Source: Alphaproteobacteria bacterium (GTDB lineage Bacteria > Pseudomonadota > Alphaproteobacteria > Rickettsiales > JABSSG01). From it: a stretch of 64,000 nucleotides of DNA. The notes under the pieces were generated by a model. It was not told where the DNA came from and did not search any database. It saw only the letters and a program-made list of their open reading frames with translations. Positions 10,292 through 18,919 of the stretch are shown here, piece by piece (position 1 is the first letter of the stretch; every line of letters starts with the position of its first letter). The translations under genes were made by a program, and so were the position numbers. The stretch covers positions 24,001-88,000 of the forward strand of contig JAUHXQ010000003.1 of assembly GCA_030426905.1 (NCBI GenBank). Reading direction: 5' to 3'.

Positions 10292-10932
10292 TGAAGCTCC
10301 AAGCGTTTTTCAAGGTATCGTGCCATGCTACTGAAAATTATTACTAATATGTAATAACAGATTGCAGCTGTTAAAAGAGGAGTGAAGTAAATATATTGTT
10401 CTGCTGAAACTTCTTGTGCTCTCTTCATAAGGTCTGCTCCTCCTATTACTGAAATCAATGCAGTTTCTTTTAAAAGATTTACGATTTCATTTACTAATGC
10501 TGGTAGTATTTTTCTGAAAGCTTGAGGAATAATGATATCTTTCATCATTAAATAGTAAGGTATAGAAAGTGCCTTAGCACTATCAAATTGTCCTTTATCT
10601 ATTGAGTTGATGCCTGATCTAATAATTTCAGAAACATACGCAGATGAGTTTAAGGAAAAAGATATGACACCAGCAGTATATATCGAAATATTATAATTGA
10701 ATATATTAGGGGTTACAAAATAGATAATACTTAATTGTACTAATAGAGGGGTTCCTCGAAAAATTGAAACATAAAATATAGCAAAGTAATCAAGTATTTT
10801 TTTGTTACTTACTCTGCATAATGAAATTATTAATCCTAATATAAATCCAAATGTGACAGAGGTAATAGTATAATCTAAAGTAACCCAGATGCCTTGAATT
10901 ATATATAAGGTTGATTGATTGATTATATCCAT
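10288..10932 (-). CDS. Polar amino-acid ABC transporter permease
   Basis: A 214-residue permease of the HisM/GlnP type with about five membrane helices. The EAA loop typical of this class is visible around residues 120-140 ([23 protein letters not shown], in which the usual EAA is changed to DSA). One permease gene is present, so a homodimer is likely. It overlaps the downstream ATPase start by 4 nt and lies 72 nt after the binding-protein gene. Gene order and sequence both support the assignment. Confidence 0.9.
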   Translation of the reverse strand: MDIINQSTLYIIQGIWVTLDYTITSVTFGFILGLIISLCRVSNKKILDYFAIFYVSIFRGTPLLVQLSIIYFVTPNIFNYNISIYTAGVISFSLNSSAYVSEIIRSGINSIDKGQFDSAKALSIPYYLMMKDIIIPQAFRKILPALVNEIVNLLKETALISVIGGADLMKRAQEVSAEQYIYFTPLLTAAICYYILVIIFSSMARYLEKRLELQ

Positions 10933-11004
10933 TTATAGATTATTTTATTATAGATACAGCAAAGGGATTATTTTAAATTCATCATACATTGCCTATAACA
11001 AGAG

Positions 11005-11763
11005 CTAAAATAACCATTTTTTCTTTATATTATCTAGTTCTCCTGAATCTCTAAGCTTAATTATTACTTCATCAAATTGTTCTTTTAATTTTGAGTCTTT
11101 AGGGAAAGCAATAACATATCCTTCATCTTTATTAGGGAACAACGAATATTCAAGTTCTGGGTTTTTATTAACAAAAATTTTGGCTTGTGCTGCCTCAATT
11201 AACACTCCATCTACTCTTTTCAGCTTGAGTTCTTGAATCATATTAGAAGTACGAGTCAAAGAAATAATATTTAAGTCTGGAATAATAGATTTTTTGTCTT
11301 TGAGATAGCTTTCCATTGTTGAGCCTAGCTGGGCACCTATAGTTTTGTTACTCAAACTCTCAATATTCAGAATTTGGTTATCTTTGCGATATACCATTGC
11401 ATAAGTTGGTACATAATAAGATATAGATAAATCAACATTTTTTTCTCTTTCGGCAGTATTACTAAAGCCTGACATAGCAAAGTCAATTCTTTTAGTTTGT
11501 AGAGCTGGAATGAGACTATCAAAATTCATATCTCGCATATATATTGAGTAGCCAAGTTTTTTCGCGATAAGATTTGCTAAATCTATATCAAAGCCACGAA
11601 TTTTTTTATCTTTAATAAATGCAAAAGGAGGATAATCTGCTGTAACTCCCATCACGAGCACTTTCTTTTTAGGAGCGACAACATTACTGCTGTTATCACA
11701 CCCAACAACCAAAAAAGAAAGAGAAATAGTTATAATGAAAAGTAGCTTTGATATCTGTGCCAT
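11005..11763 (-). CDS. Extracellular solute-binding lipoprotein, family 3
   Basis: A 252-residue periplasmic amino-acid-binding protein (SBP_bac_3). It has a lipoprotein signal with the lipobox VVGC (Cys at residue 22). The family core follows: PPFAFIKDKKIRGFDIDLAN near the start of the mature domain, then FDSLIPALQTKRIDFAMSG and the DLSISYY segment. It is the first gene of the amino-acid ABC importer operon and determines substrate specificity. Polar or basic amino acids are the usual ligands; the exact one is not determined. Confidence 0.9.
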   Translation of the reverse strand: MAQISKLLFIITISLSFLVVGCDNSSNVVAPKKKVLVMGVTADYPPFAFIKDKKIRGFDIDLANLIAKKLGYSIYMRDMNFDSLIPALQTKRIDFAMSGFSNTAEREKNVDLSISYYVPTYAMVYRKDNQILNIESLSNKTIGAQLGSTMESYLKDKKSIIPDLNIISLTRTSNMIQELKLKRVDGVLIEAAQAKIFVNKNPELEYSLFPNKDEGYVIAFPKDSKLKEQFDEVIIKLRDSGELDNIKKKWLF

Positions 11764-11935
11764 TATTTATCTCTTATTTAGAAATTCTAGTTGTTTTTAT
11801 TTATACCATAAGCTTACGTTTAAATAAATGTAAATCTTATCTCAGATCTTATTCATATTTTCTAATGAAATGAATAAATAATTATCTTAAACAAGCTATG
11901 TGCTTGCTTACTTTTTGACTAAATACACAAAAATA

Positions 11936-12300
11936 ATGACTCATTATATAGATATTTTTATTGTTACAGCATATCTAGCTGTTACTTTTTTAGTAGGAAT
12001 TTGGAAGGGAAGGGGAGTATCTAGTCTTAGAGAATATGCGGTTGGTAAGTAAGATTACAGGTGTATAATTGTTGTTGCAACTTTCTTTCCCACTTTTATT
12101 GGCGCTGGTGCTACTTTGGGAATAATAGAGAAAATACACGGAAGTAGCATATGGTTTGGAATGATTTTTGCAGGGCAGATTTTTCAAAAACTCATTATTG
12201 CTAAATTTATTTCTCCTAACATGTACAAATTTAGCAAAGCTTTATCCTGTGGTGATATTTTAAAAGTTTTGTATGGTTCGGAAGCAAAATTTTCATATGT
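11936..12300 (+). pseudogene. Sodium:solute symporter (SSS) N-terminal remnant
   Basis: From the ATG at 11936 the frame reads as the first helix of an SSS symporter (IFIVTAYLAVTFLVGIWKG ... SLREYAVG), then hits TAA at 12050-12052. The same frame continues with recognisable SSS sequence (ATFFPTFIGAGATLG ... FGMIFAGQIFQKL ... SCGDILKVLYGS). The SSS resemblance stops at about 12290-12300, where the frame runs into the antisense of the neighbouring pseudogene. About 120 of the roughly 450-550 expected residues remain. It resembles the functional SSS genes at 20.4, 22.1 and 45.8 kb in layout, and is a nonsense-mutated, truncated relic. A 240-nt ORF inside it (12116-12355) is only its downstream half. 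Confidence 0.8.
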
Positions 12301-13117
12301 TATCACCGCAACATCTTTGTTCCCATTCTTGAATTTGTTTTTGAGTTCCAGGTAAAACTGAAATAAAGACTCTATCAGAATCCATTGGAGGTTCTGAGTG
12401 AACAGCAGCTTTATCTATATTACCTACGATATAAAGAGTACCTAAATGTTTTGGTGCTCTGTGAATCTTTGCTTCATCTACTAGCTTCGCAATCTCCCTT
12501 TTACTCTTCATTGAGCTATGATCTTTGCTATTTATGATATTCTTAAAACTATCTTTAGCATCCTCAGGGAATTTATAAAATAAGGTACTTGGACCTTTAA
12601 GAGTCATAACTGCTTTATATTGTGTGCCTTCAAATGGTGAATAATAATAACCATCAATATGCCATCTAGGTAGATCATATAGGTTTGATTTTATGAATAA
12701 CCTTACCGTAACTCAAGCTGTTTCTGCTTGAAAAGCTGATATAATATTATTTACTATTCTTGTTATTATATTTGCAGCGGAGTGAGAAGTTTCTTTATTA
12801 TTTCCAACAGATTGCAAGTATAAATCAATTTCATTTTGCAACTTATCTAGCTTACCATAATTATCATATGGTTTAATTTGCTTTGTCTTTATTTGCTCTA
12901 AGTGAAATTTATCTTTTTCTGACAAGCCAAGGTCAAAATCTATAAAAGGAGTATTTGGATCTAACATATCTAATTTATTGGCGATGTGTTGCATAGTTTC
13001 AGTTTTTAATTCAGTTTGTGCGTTTATAAAATTTGTACAAAATAAAATCATGAATAATATAACGGCATGATATGGTCTACAGAGTTTTTCTATAATTTCT
13101 TTGTTCATCTTATTCAA
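12293..13117 (-). pseudogene. Secreted 2-oxoglutarate oxygenase-like protein split by in-frame TGA
   Basis: Two minus-strand ORFs (13117-12713, 134 aa; 12607-12293, 104 aa) are in the same frame, and the sequence between them is open apart from one TGA at 12713-12715. Read as one gene of 274 codons, it has a signal peptide (AVILFMILFCTNFINA). After the TGA at codon 135 the sequence continues VTVRLFIKSNLYDLPRWHIDG. The pattern H153-x-D155, H240 and R249 (HSEPPMDSDR) looks like the iron and 2-oxoglutarate ligands of a dioxygenase, and TGA could be a mutated TGG. Family assignment is my inference and low confidence. It may be a pseudogene, or the N-terminal 134 residues may be made alone. Confidence 0.6.
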
Positions 13118-13229
13118 ATTTTCTTTTATTTATACATAAAAGATATCACAAAATTAGTTTGTTTGACAGATACCTCTGTTAGGTACAAGAACGCTTACAG
13201 TAGCAAAGATAGTGCTATGCAATTCCTGA

Positions 13230-13258
13230 TTGACCATTCGGTCAGTTTATGTTAATAT
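13230..13258 (+). promoter_or_regulatory. tetR promoter with overlapping palindromic operator
   Basis: TTGACC (13230-13235) and TAATAT (13253-13258) are spaced by 17 nt, a good sigma-70 pair. The perfect inverted repeat TGACC-ATTC-GGTCA (13231-13244) overlaps the -35 and spacer. Palindromes of this TGACC/GGTCA type are common TetR-family operators. Binding there would block the promoter, so the regulator downstream probably represses itself, and possibly the divergent gene starting at 13117. Confidence 0.6.
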
Positions 13259-13346
13259 TATATATGTAAGCCTGATACTGCCTTATGGCTTGATCTTTAA
13301 GGAAGCATCAGATCATACGAAGATTAAACTTAATGGAGATTATCCT

Positions 13347-13931
13347 ATGTCTAACATTACAAAGAAAGAACATATAATAGAAGCTGCTTTAAATGTTTTC
13401 ATAGCAAGAGGCTTTTTAGGAGCGTCAATGAATCAAATAGCAGAAGCTGCTGAAGTTAATAAAAGCTTGATTTATCATTATTTCAAATCAAAGGAAGATT
13501 TATGGATACATGCAAAAAGATTTTGCGTCAATGAAGCACTACACGATTGCAGAGATATTAGATATGATACTATAGAAAATTTTGTTAATGATTTAGTATC
13601 TGTACGTTTTTCAGTATATAATAAGAGCAGCATGAGAATGATGTGTCACTGGCAAGCTTTAGAGCCTGATCCATCTAAATTTTATGAACGTAACGAAGAA
13701 TTTGCTCCTCATGCATTATTTGATATTGCTCACCATATTCAGAAGTTAAAAGAAAGACAAATCATTCATAAAGATCTTGATACAAAAACTATGTCAGCTC
13801 TTTTCTTTACTCTTTCATCTTATGCATATTTTGATTTTGCAAATGCTTTTGAATTTCCAAAAGAACAAGAAGAGAGTTATAAAAAGTGTGTTTGTAATAT
13901 CTTAATTAACGCTCTTGCTGAAAAAAGATAA
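13347..13931 (+). CDS. TetR/AcrR-family transcriptional regulator
   Basis: Starts at the ATG at 13347, giving 194 residues; an upstream extension to 13230 would cover the operator and promoter and is rejected. GGAG at 13335-13338 is a suitable ribosome site. The N terminus has the TetR helix-turn-helix: ALNVFIARGFLGASMNQIAE then NKSLIYHYFKSKEDL. The rest is an alpha-helical ligand-binding domain with no recognisable ligand signature. TetR regulators usually control a neighbouring transporter or enzyme. Here the divergent neighbour is the TGA-split gene, so its target may be decayed or elsewhere. Confidence 0.9.
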   Translation: MSNITKKEHIIEAALNVFIARGFLGASMNQIAEAAEVNKSLIYHYFKSKEDLWIHAKRFCVNEALHDCRDIRYDTIENFVNDLVSVRFSVYNKSSMRMMCHWQALEPDPSKFYERNEEFAPHALFDIAHHIQKLKERQIIHKDLDTKTMSALFFTLSSYAYFDFANAFEFPKEQEESYKKCVCNILINALAEKR

Positions 13932-14086
13932 TACCTTCATTGTAATTTGCGTGGGCATAAATTAGATATCATAAAAATTCTTTGATTCAAAAAGTTAAAG
14001 AGATTTATGGGGAAATTTTAGAAATAGTGAAAAGATCTAGGCGTTACAATGAGGATGAATTGTAGAAAGAGAGTAGAACAATAACA

Positions 14087-14839
14087 TTATTTACATACTC
14101 TAGCTAATGTTACGGCTGTTATTTGATTGCAACCGTTTTTTTTAAGTATCTTACTGCATTCATTGAGAGTAGATCCTGTGGTATAGACGTCGTCTATCAA
14201 CAAAATTTTGGTGCCTTCAATTTTGCTTTGTAGTTTTGGGTTTATAGCAAAAGAGCTTTTGACATTTTTCAGTCTTTGTTTTTTGGTTAAAGAAGTTTGA
14301 GGGACGTCATACCGGTTCTTTATTAACAAATTAGGTAAGAATGTTTTTTTTGATAATTTTGCGAGATACGAGGCAATGAGTGATGATTGATTATAAAAGC
14401 GCTTTCTCATTCTTTTTCTATGTAGGGGCACTGGTACTATATATTGATAATCATTTATAGAAGTTTGAATATTTTTATAAATCCATTTGGCAAAGTACTT
14501 ACTCAAATAAGTTTTATCATTATATTTGAACTTATATATCAAATTTTTGCTATTTTCGTCATACTTGAATATACTAATTGCATGATCAAAAAACTGTTTA
14601 GTGCCTGCGCATTGTCCGCATATTAAATCTATATCCATGTCAAATTCAAAGGGGACTCCACATATTTTACACATCGGGTCAGTAATAAATTCTATGCTAC
14701 TCCAACAATTGCTACAAAGATTTCCATAGCTATCAATAATTTTATTACATTTGATGCACTTGGGTGGAAACAAAACTACTGATAAATGATGCAATATGTT
14801 GCTAATAATTGGATGCATAAAGATATTTTTAATCTTCAA
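14087..14839 (-). CDS. comF: ComF-family phosphoribosyltransferase-like protein
   Basis: A 250-residue ComFC-type protein. It has N-terminal zinc-ribbon cysteine pairs (CIKC, CSNC, CKIC, CGQC) and a C-terminal PRTase fold with the PRPP-binding motif ILLIDDVYTTGSTLNEC. ComF proteins are linked to DNA uptake and single-strand DNA processing in other bacteria; the precise reaction is not established. The start lies within the 3' end of the upstream DUF2748-like gene (11-nt overlap), so the two are likely co-translated. Its function in an intracellular symbiont is unclear. Confidence 0.85.
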   Translation of the reverse strand: MKIKNIFMHPIISNILHHLSVVLFPPKCIKCNKIIDSYGNLCSNCWSSIEFITDPMCKICGVPFEFDMDIDLICGQCAGTKQFFDHAISIFKYDENSKNLIYKFKYNDKTYLSKYFAKWIYKNIQTSINDYQYIVPVPLHRKRMRKRFYNQSSLIASYLAKLSKKTFLPNLLIKNRYDVPQTSLTKKQRLKNVKSSFAINPKLQSKIEGTKILLIDDVYTTGSTLNECSKILKKNGCNQITAVTLARVCK

Positions 14840-16163
14840 TTTCTCTGGTTGGGAGTATAGATTTTTTAAATATTTTTCTGATCATATATATTAAGCCAGG
14901 TTTAATTCTATTTGTATCAAAAGAGAAAGAGGTTTGAGTAATATTTTCATACGCTTTGATACATCCTGGGATTACTGTTCCGTAATACATCTTGTAGAGG
15001 TTTTGCATAAAAACTTTGGTATTTATTCGTCCCCATTTGTTTACTTGTTGTGGGACTCTTGCTAAAGCTTCTATGCATGCGATTGCTTCTTCCTCTGTTT
15101 TGTCTTCGCTTTTATAGACATCTGCTTGTGGGGCAAGGTTGAATAACATATCTTCTATCATTGCTTTCATGAGTATTGCCGGTCTTTTTTCATATTTAAA
15201 TTTTTGTATAAAGTTTAAATTCTGTTTTGCACATTTGCGTGTAAAAATGATTTTTTTTATTGAGTATACAATTATTTCTCTAACAAGCATAAAATTATAA
15301 ATTTTGTTGTTTGTATAAAATTTTATTTTTTTTTCTAAATCGACTAGTCCGTTTAGATCATTGTTTTCTAGCTGCTTTAAAATATTTTTGGCATTATTAA
15401 TATCATTAATTCGCCCTATTCTAGCTTCTTCAGTTGCTCTGGTACCAGAAAAGTTGGCAGAATATCGAGTGATTTGTCTTCCTTTTTCATCTCGTTTAAT
15501 ATCTGAGTAATGACCAAATTCTTGACCTCCAATTATAAGTAATCTTGCTACAGCTGGCCATCCATTACCATATAATGCGTTTTTGTCCTCATTTGGCTTT
15601 AATGGATTTCCTCCACAAGAAATAAATATTGCTACATCTCTGCCATCAGTACTTTGCATACCACTATTTTTTCCGGAGCTATGCCAGTTTATTACATCTA
15701 GCATGTCACCAATATTGTAAGAGTGTGATAAAAAAATTTCTGCATTATCGAGCAAAACCAGCATCATGACTACAGGATGTGTAGATTGCACTAATAATCT
15801 TGCGAGTTTTAATTCTTCTTCTATGCTAGGCTGATTATATTTGTTTAATTCTTTTTTTAGAATTTCAAAAGATTCGTCTATTTTTAATTCTAAAATATTC
15901 CCGCTGTAATTTCTAGAAAGATGAGAGGCGATTATTTTTCTTGTTCTAGGGATTATGTCTTCTTGATATACCTCTCGGTAGCTAAACATCATGCTTAGAT
16001 CAAGATTTGGAATATATAATCTAGCAAAATTTATTATATCTCCTGCATCAATTCTGAGCCTACCAGAATTCACTACTTGTTCTGCAAGCTTTTCATGACC
16101 TACCATCATTTCTTCTCTGTCAAAACCAGGTATGAAGTCTATGATGTGATATATGTTGCTCAT
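14829..16163 (-). CDS. Conserved rickettsial protein, DUF2748-like
   Basis: A 444-residue cytoplasmic protein without signal peptide or membrane segments. From memory the N terminus (IYHIIDFIPGFDREEMMVGH) resembles DUF2748, a family described as confined to rickettsiae; a domain search is needed to confirm. The middle contains FISCGGNPLKPNEDKNALYG and a GQEFGHYSDI segment, which could be mistaken for a metal-protease HExxH but lacks that spacing. No function is known. It sits in a minus-strand run between the M23 peptidase (54-nt gap) and comF (11-nt overlap). Confidence 0.6.
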   Translation of the reverse strand: MSNIYHIIDFIPGFDREEMMVGHEKLAEQVVNSGRLRIDAGDIINFARLYIPNLDLSMMFSYREVYQEDIIPRTRKIIASHLSRNYSGNILELKIDESFEILKKELNKYNQPSIEEELKLARLLVQSTHPVVMMLVLLDNAEIFLSHSYNIGDMLDVINWHSSGKNSGMQSTDGRDVAIFISCGGNPLKPNEDKNALYGNGWPAVARLLIIGGQEFGHYSDIKRDEKGRQITRYSANFSGTRATEEARIGRINDINNAKNILKQLENNDLNGLVDLEKKIKFYTNNKIYNFMLVREIIVYSIKKIIFTRKCAKQNLNFIQKFKYEKRPAILMKAMIEDMLFNLAPQADVYKSEDKTEEEAIACIEALARVPQQVNKWGRINTKVFMQNLYKMYYGTVIPGCIKAYENITQTSFSFDTNRIKPGLIYMIRKIFKKSILPTREIED

Positions 16164-16217
16164 TTTTAGACACCTCTACTAATAGTTTTTATAGAAAATC
16201 TATCCGTGTCTTATCAG

Positions 16218-17579
16218 TTAAAATATATATTTCTGTAAACTAGCGCTAGCAAGCATTTGCGGTTGATTGCTGCTTGTAATTTCATCCAAAGTCGCTTTAT
16301 ATTTTAGGAAATTCTCTCGATCCTTACCAGCAAGCTTTGTTACAGGGATAAGTTTTAGTTTTAATGGATTAACTTTTTTACCTTTTTCGATTACTTCAAA
16401 ATGAAGATGTGCTCCTGTCGCCATTCCTGAATCTCCAACATAAGCAATAACTTGACCTTGTTTTACAAGAGACCCTTTTGTCAAGCCTTTCGCAAAGGAT
16501 TTTGCATGCCCATATGCTGTATAAATATCTTGATTGTGTTTTATTTTGATATACTTGCCATAAGATCCTTTTCTTCCTATTTCTATAATAGTTCCGTTAC
16601 CAGCAGCATATATAGGAGTGCCTTTAGGTGCTGCAAAGTCTACACCTCGGTGCATTTGAGTGAATCCTAATACTGGATGTTTGCGTAAGCCAAATTTAGA
16701 GCTAATTCTTGCAGCCATAACGGGTGTTTTTAGCAAAGATCTTTTTACTGAGCTGTAATTTTCATCAAAAAAATCTTCTGTACCATTAGCGCGTTTAAAC
16801 CTATATATATTATATTTATTTCCACGTAAGTTGAGAGAGCTAAATAGAGTTTTGCCAAAGTAAACCGATTTATTGTCTTCTGAGGTGAATTTTTCAAATA
16901 ATATAGTAAATTTATCTCCTTCTCTTACTTCTCTTTGAAAGTCAATTTGGTTGCTATAAGTATTTATTAATTCCAAGATGTTTTTGATTGGAATGCCAGC
17001 TTTAAGTGCAGTAGCCATGATACTATCCTGAATTCTACTATCTACTTTTATTATTTCTCTATCATAGTTTATAGTAATATCATTCGTTTTATAGTTATTA
17101 GTGTAGTCTTCTTTATATATTTTAAGTTTTTTATGAGCATCTATTTCTATTTGAAATGAAATAGGTATTTTTCTTTCATTGCTGTCGTTTTTATACTTTA
17201 CTTGTAATATTTGCCCTATTTTTAGATTGGTCATATCAATCTTTGGTTTGGCAATTTTTATTATTTTATGGATATCTTGTGCTGATAATGTATAAGGAGA
17301 TAATATTTTAAACATAGTATCCCCTTTATTTATTGTTATTTCATCAATATGATACTCTCTATTATCTTTTTGCTTGAGCTCAAATGAGGATATTAGTTCT
17401 TGCTTTTTAGGTGCTTTGTAAATAAAATACCCTGCAGAAAGCAATATCAAGCTACTTATAAAAGCAGAGAAGAGGTAGATAAATTTTTTCTTATCATCAA
17501 AATTCATAGAAAAATTACTTGTAATCCTTTTGTATAAAAATATATCTGCCTTCATAAATATACAACATATTTCTTTCAT
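16218..17579 (-). CDS. M23-family murein endopeptidase (membrane anchored)
   Basis: A 453-residue LytM-type peptidase that cleaves peptide cross-links in peptidoglycan. It has an N-terminal membrane anchor (FIYLFSAFISSLILLSAGYF), a LysM-like or OapA-like linker region (NKGDTMFKILSPYTLSAQDI, NLKIGQILQVKY), and a C-terminal M23 domain. Zinc ligands are visible in HRGVDFAAP (H and D) and HLHFEV. The start is uncertain: the ATG at 17579 gives 24 extra residues before MNFDDKK at 17507, and neither has a clear ribosome site. Together with LdcA, PgeF and an AmpG-like carrier it implies that peptidoglycan is made and remodelled. Confidence 0.9.
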   Translation of the reverse strand: MKEICCIFMKADIFLYKRITSNFSMNFDDKKKFIYLFSAFISSLILLSAGYFIYKAPKKQELISSFELKQKDNREYHIDEITINKGDTMFKILSPYTLSAQDIHKIIKIAKPKIDMTNLKIGQILQVKYKNDSNERKIPISFQIEIDAHKKLKIYKEDYTNNYKTNDITINYDREIIKVDSRIQDSIMATALKAGIPIKNILELINTYSNQIDFQREVREGDKFTILFEKFTSEDNKSVYFGKTLFSSLNLRGNKYNIYRFKRANGTEDFFDENYSSVKRSLLKTPVMAARISSKFGLRKHPVLGFTQMHRGVDFAAPKGTPIYAAGNGTIIEIGRKGSYGKYIKIKHNQDIYTAYGHAKSFAKGLTKGSLVKQGQVIAYVGDSGMATGAHLHFEVIEKGKKVNPLKLKLIPVTKLAGKDRENFLKYKATLDEITSSNQPQMLASASLQKYIF

Positions 17580-17694
17580 ATTACAATATTAGCGGTTAAA
17601 TATTAACAAATCATCACTATGATACTGGTTAGAAAATAAAAAATAAGATTTTTTATATTTTATAATGCAAGTATTATTTTTTTCACTAGTATGT

Positions 17695-17700
17695 TATAAT
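17695..17700 (+). promoter_or_regulatory. Possible -10 element for the Tim44-like gene
   Basis: A TATAAT hexamer in the divergent spacer between the M23 and Tim44-like genes lies 36 nt before the ATG at 17737. No convincing -35 is seen at 17 nt (TATTAT). Assigned on -10 and position only. Confidence 0.3.
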
Positions 17701-17736
17701 TAAACTGTATAAGCAACATTAATAATACTTAGTGGA

Positions 17737-18381
17737 ATGATTAATATGGCAGATATTATAATATTAGCTATTATCTCAGTTATTTTAGGGGTAAAGCTTT
17801 TTTCTATTCTTGGACAAAAAAGAGATAATGTATCACATAAACATAGAAATAAATTTTCAGCACAAGAGCCCAACTCTACTGCTAACGATAGCGCAAAAAT
17901 AAAAGAAGCAGAAATAGCTTTGAATGAAAAATTAGAGCCGTCTGTAAAATTAAGATTACTAGATCCATCTTTTGATAAGCAAACTTTTTTAAATAATGCT
18001 AAAGAAGCATTTAAATTAATATTGTCTTCTTACTCAAAGGGAGATACGCATACTTTATCCAAGTTATTAAACGTGGAAATGATGAAGAAATTTGCTTATG
18101 AAATTTCTAAAAGAGAAGACAAGGGTGATATTTGTAGCATTGAAATAGTGAATATTAATGATGCTGTAATTAAAAATATATCTTTTGATAATTACGAAGT
18201 TTCGATTAAGGTTGGTTTTAAAACAGAAGTTATTAATTACGTTGTAGATCAAAGTAAAAAAATAATTTCAGGTCATAAAACAAAGCTTGATAAAACTCAG
18301 GATCAGTGGGTGTTTAAACGCGATTTGAGATCGCCAGATCCAACTTGGTATTTAGTAGATGTAGATAAATTATTCGTATAA
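17737..18381 (+). CDS. Tim44-like domain protein
   Basis: A 214-residue protein with an N-terminal membrane helix (MADIIILAIISVILGVKLFSIL; the ATG at 17746 is an equally good start). A charged linker follows, then a Tim44/TimA-like domain (about residues 75-212), visible as FLNNAKEAFKLILSSYSKGD and the terminal DPTWYLVDV. This family is alphaproteobacterial and related to the membrane-binding part of mitochondrial Tim44; its bacterial role is envelope-linked but not well defined. It is followed after 44 nt by the Smr-domain gene. Confidence 0.8.
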   Translation: MINMADIIILAIISVILGVKLFSILGQKRDNVSHKHRNKFSAQEPNSTANDSAKIKEAEIALNEKLEPSVKLRLLDPSFDKQTFLNNAKEAFKLILSSYSKGDTHTLSKLLNVEMMKKFAYEISKREDKGDICSIEIVNINDAVIKNISFDNYEVSIKVGFKTEVINYVVDQSKKIISGHKTKLDKTQDQWVFKRDLRSPDPTWYLVDVDKLFV

Positions 18382-18425
18382 AATACGATATTTTACATTT
18401 ATATCTAGCATACTTTAAATATACT

Positions 18426-18905
18426 ATGCCTAACAAAGAACAACATCACTGGTATGATGCAATACCAAATATAAAGAAGCTTAAAAATATTAAATCGTAT
18501 TTTTGCGAGCACTGGTCACTATCAAAATTTAAGAAAAATAGTGATCAATCTTCGATTTGCTCGCAAGCAGTAAAGCCATATTCTCAAGGAAAAATTGCGG
18601 ATGAATTTAATCAAAATAATTTGCAGAGATTTCAGCGAGGTAAAGTATTTATTGAAGGGAGTTTAGATTTGCATGGGTTAACTAGAGAAGAAGCTTTCCA
18701 TGAGTTAAAATTTTTTATAGAAAAATCCCAGCTACAAAATAAAAAGGTGATATTGATCATTACGGGAAAATCTGGTGTTCTGTATAAAGAAGTGCCGAGA
18801 TGGTTTGATTATGAGCCGTTTTTCTCAATGATAGTAACTACAAAAAAAGCAAAGCAGCAGGATGGAGGAGAAGGAGCTCTATATCTTTTATTAAAAAAGA
18901 GGTAG
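18426..18905 (+). CDS. Smr-domain protein
   Basis: A 159-residue protein with a C-terminal Smr (MutS2-related) domain. LDLHGLTREEAFHELKFFI contains the invariant LDLHG, TGKSG is the second conserved element (family TGKG), and the C terminus is GEGALYLLLKKR. Smr domains are small nucleases acting on nucleic acids; here the protein is stand-alone, as is common in alphaproteobacteria. The first ~75 residues are a basic, poorly conserved lead. It is convergent with the AGCS symporter, with 14 nt between. Confidence 0.85.
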   Translation: MPNKEQHHWYDAIPNIKKLKNIKSYFCEHWSLSKFKKNSDQSSICSQAVKPYSQGKIADEFNQNNLQRFQRGKVFIEGSLDLHGLTREEAFHELKFFIEKSQLQNKKVILIITGKSGVLYKEVPRWFDYEPFFSMIVTTKKAKQQDGGEGALYLLLKKR

Positions 18906-18919
18906 CGGCAGTTTATAGG

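Noticed and set aside
12116-12355. 79-codon ORF as a stand-alone gene
   Set aside because: It is the downstream half of the SSS remnant, in the same frame as the first half.
12713-12715. In-frame TGA read as selenocysteine
   Set aside because: No hairpin of SECIS type was seen next to it and Sec use is not known in Rickettsiales; a TGG to TGA change is simpler.
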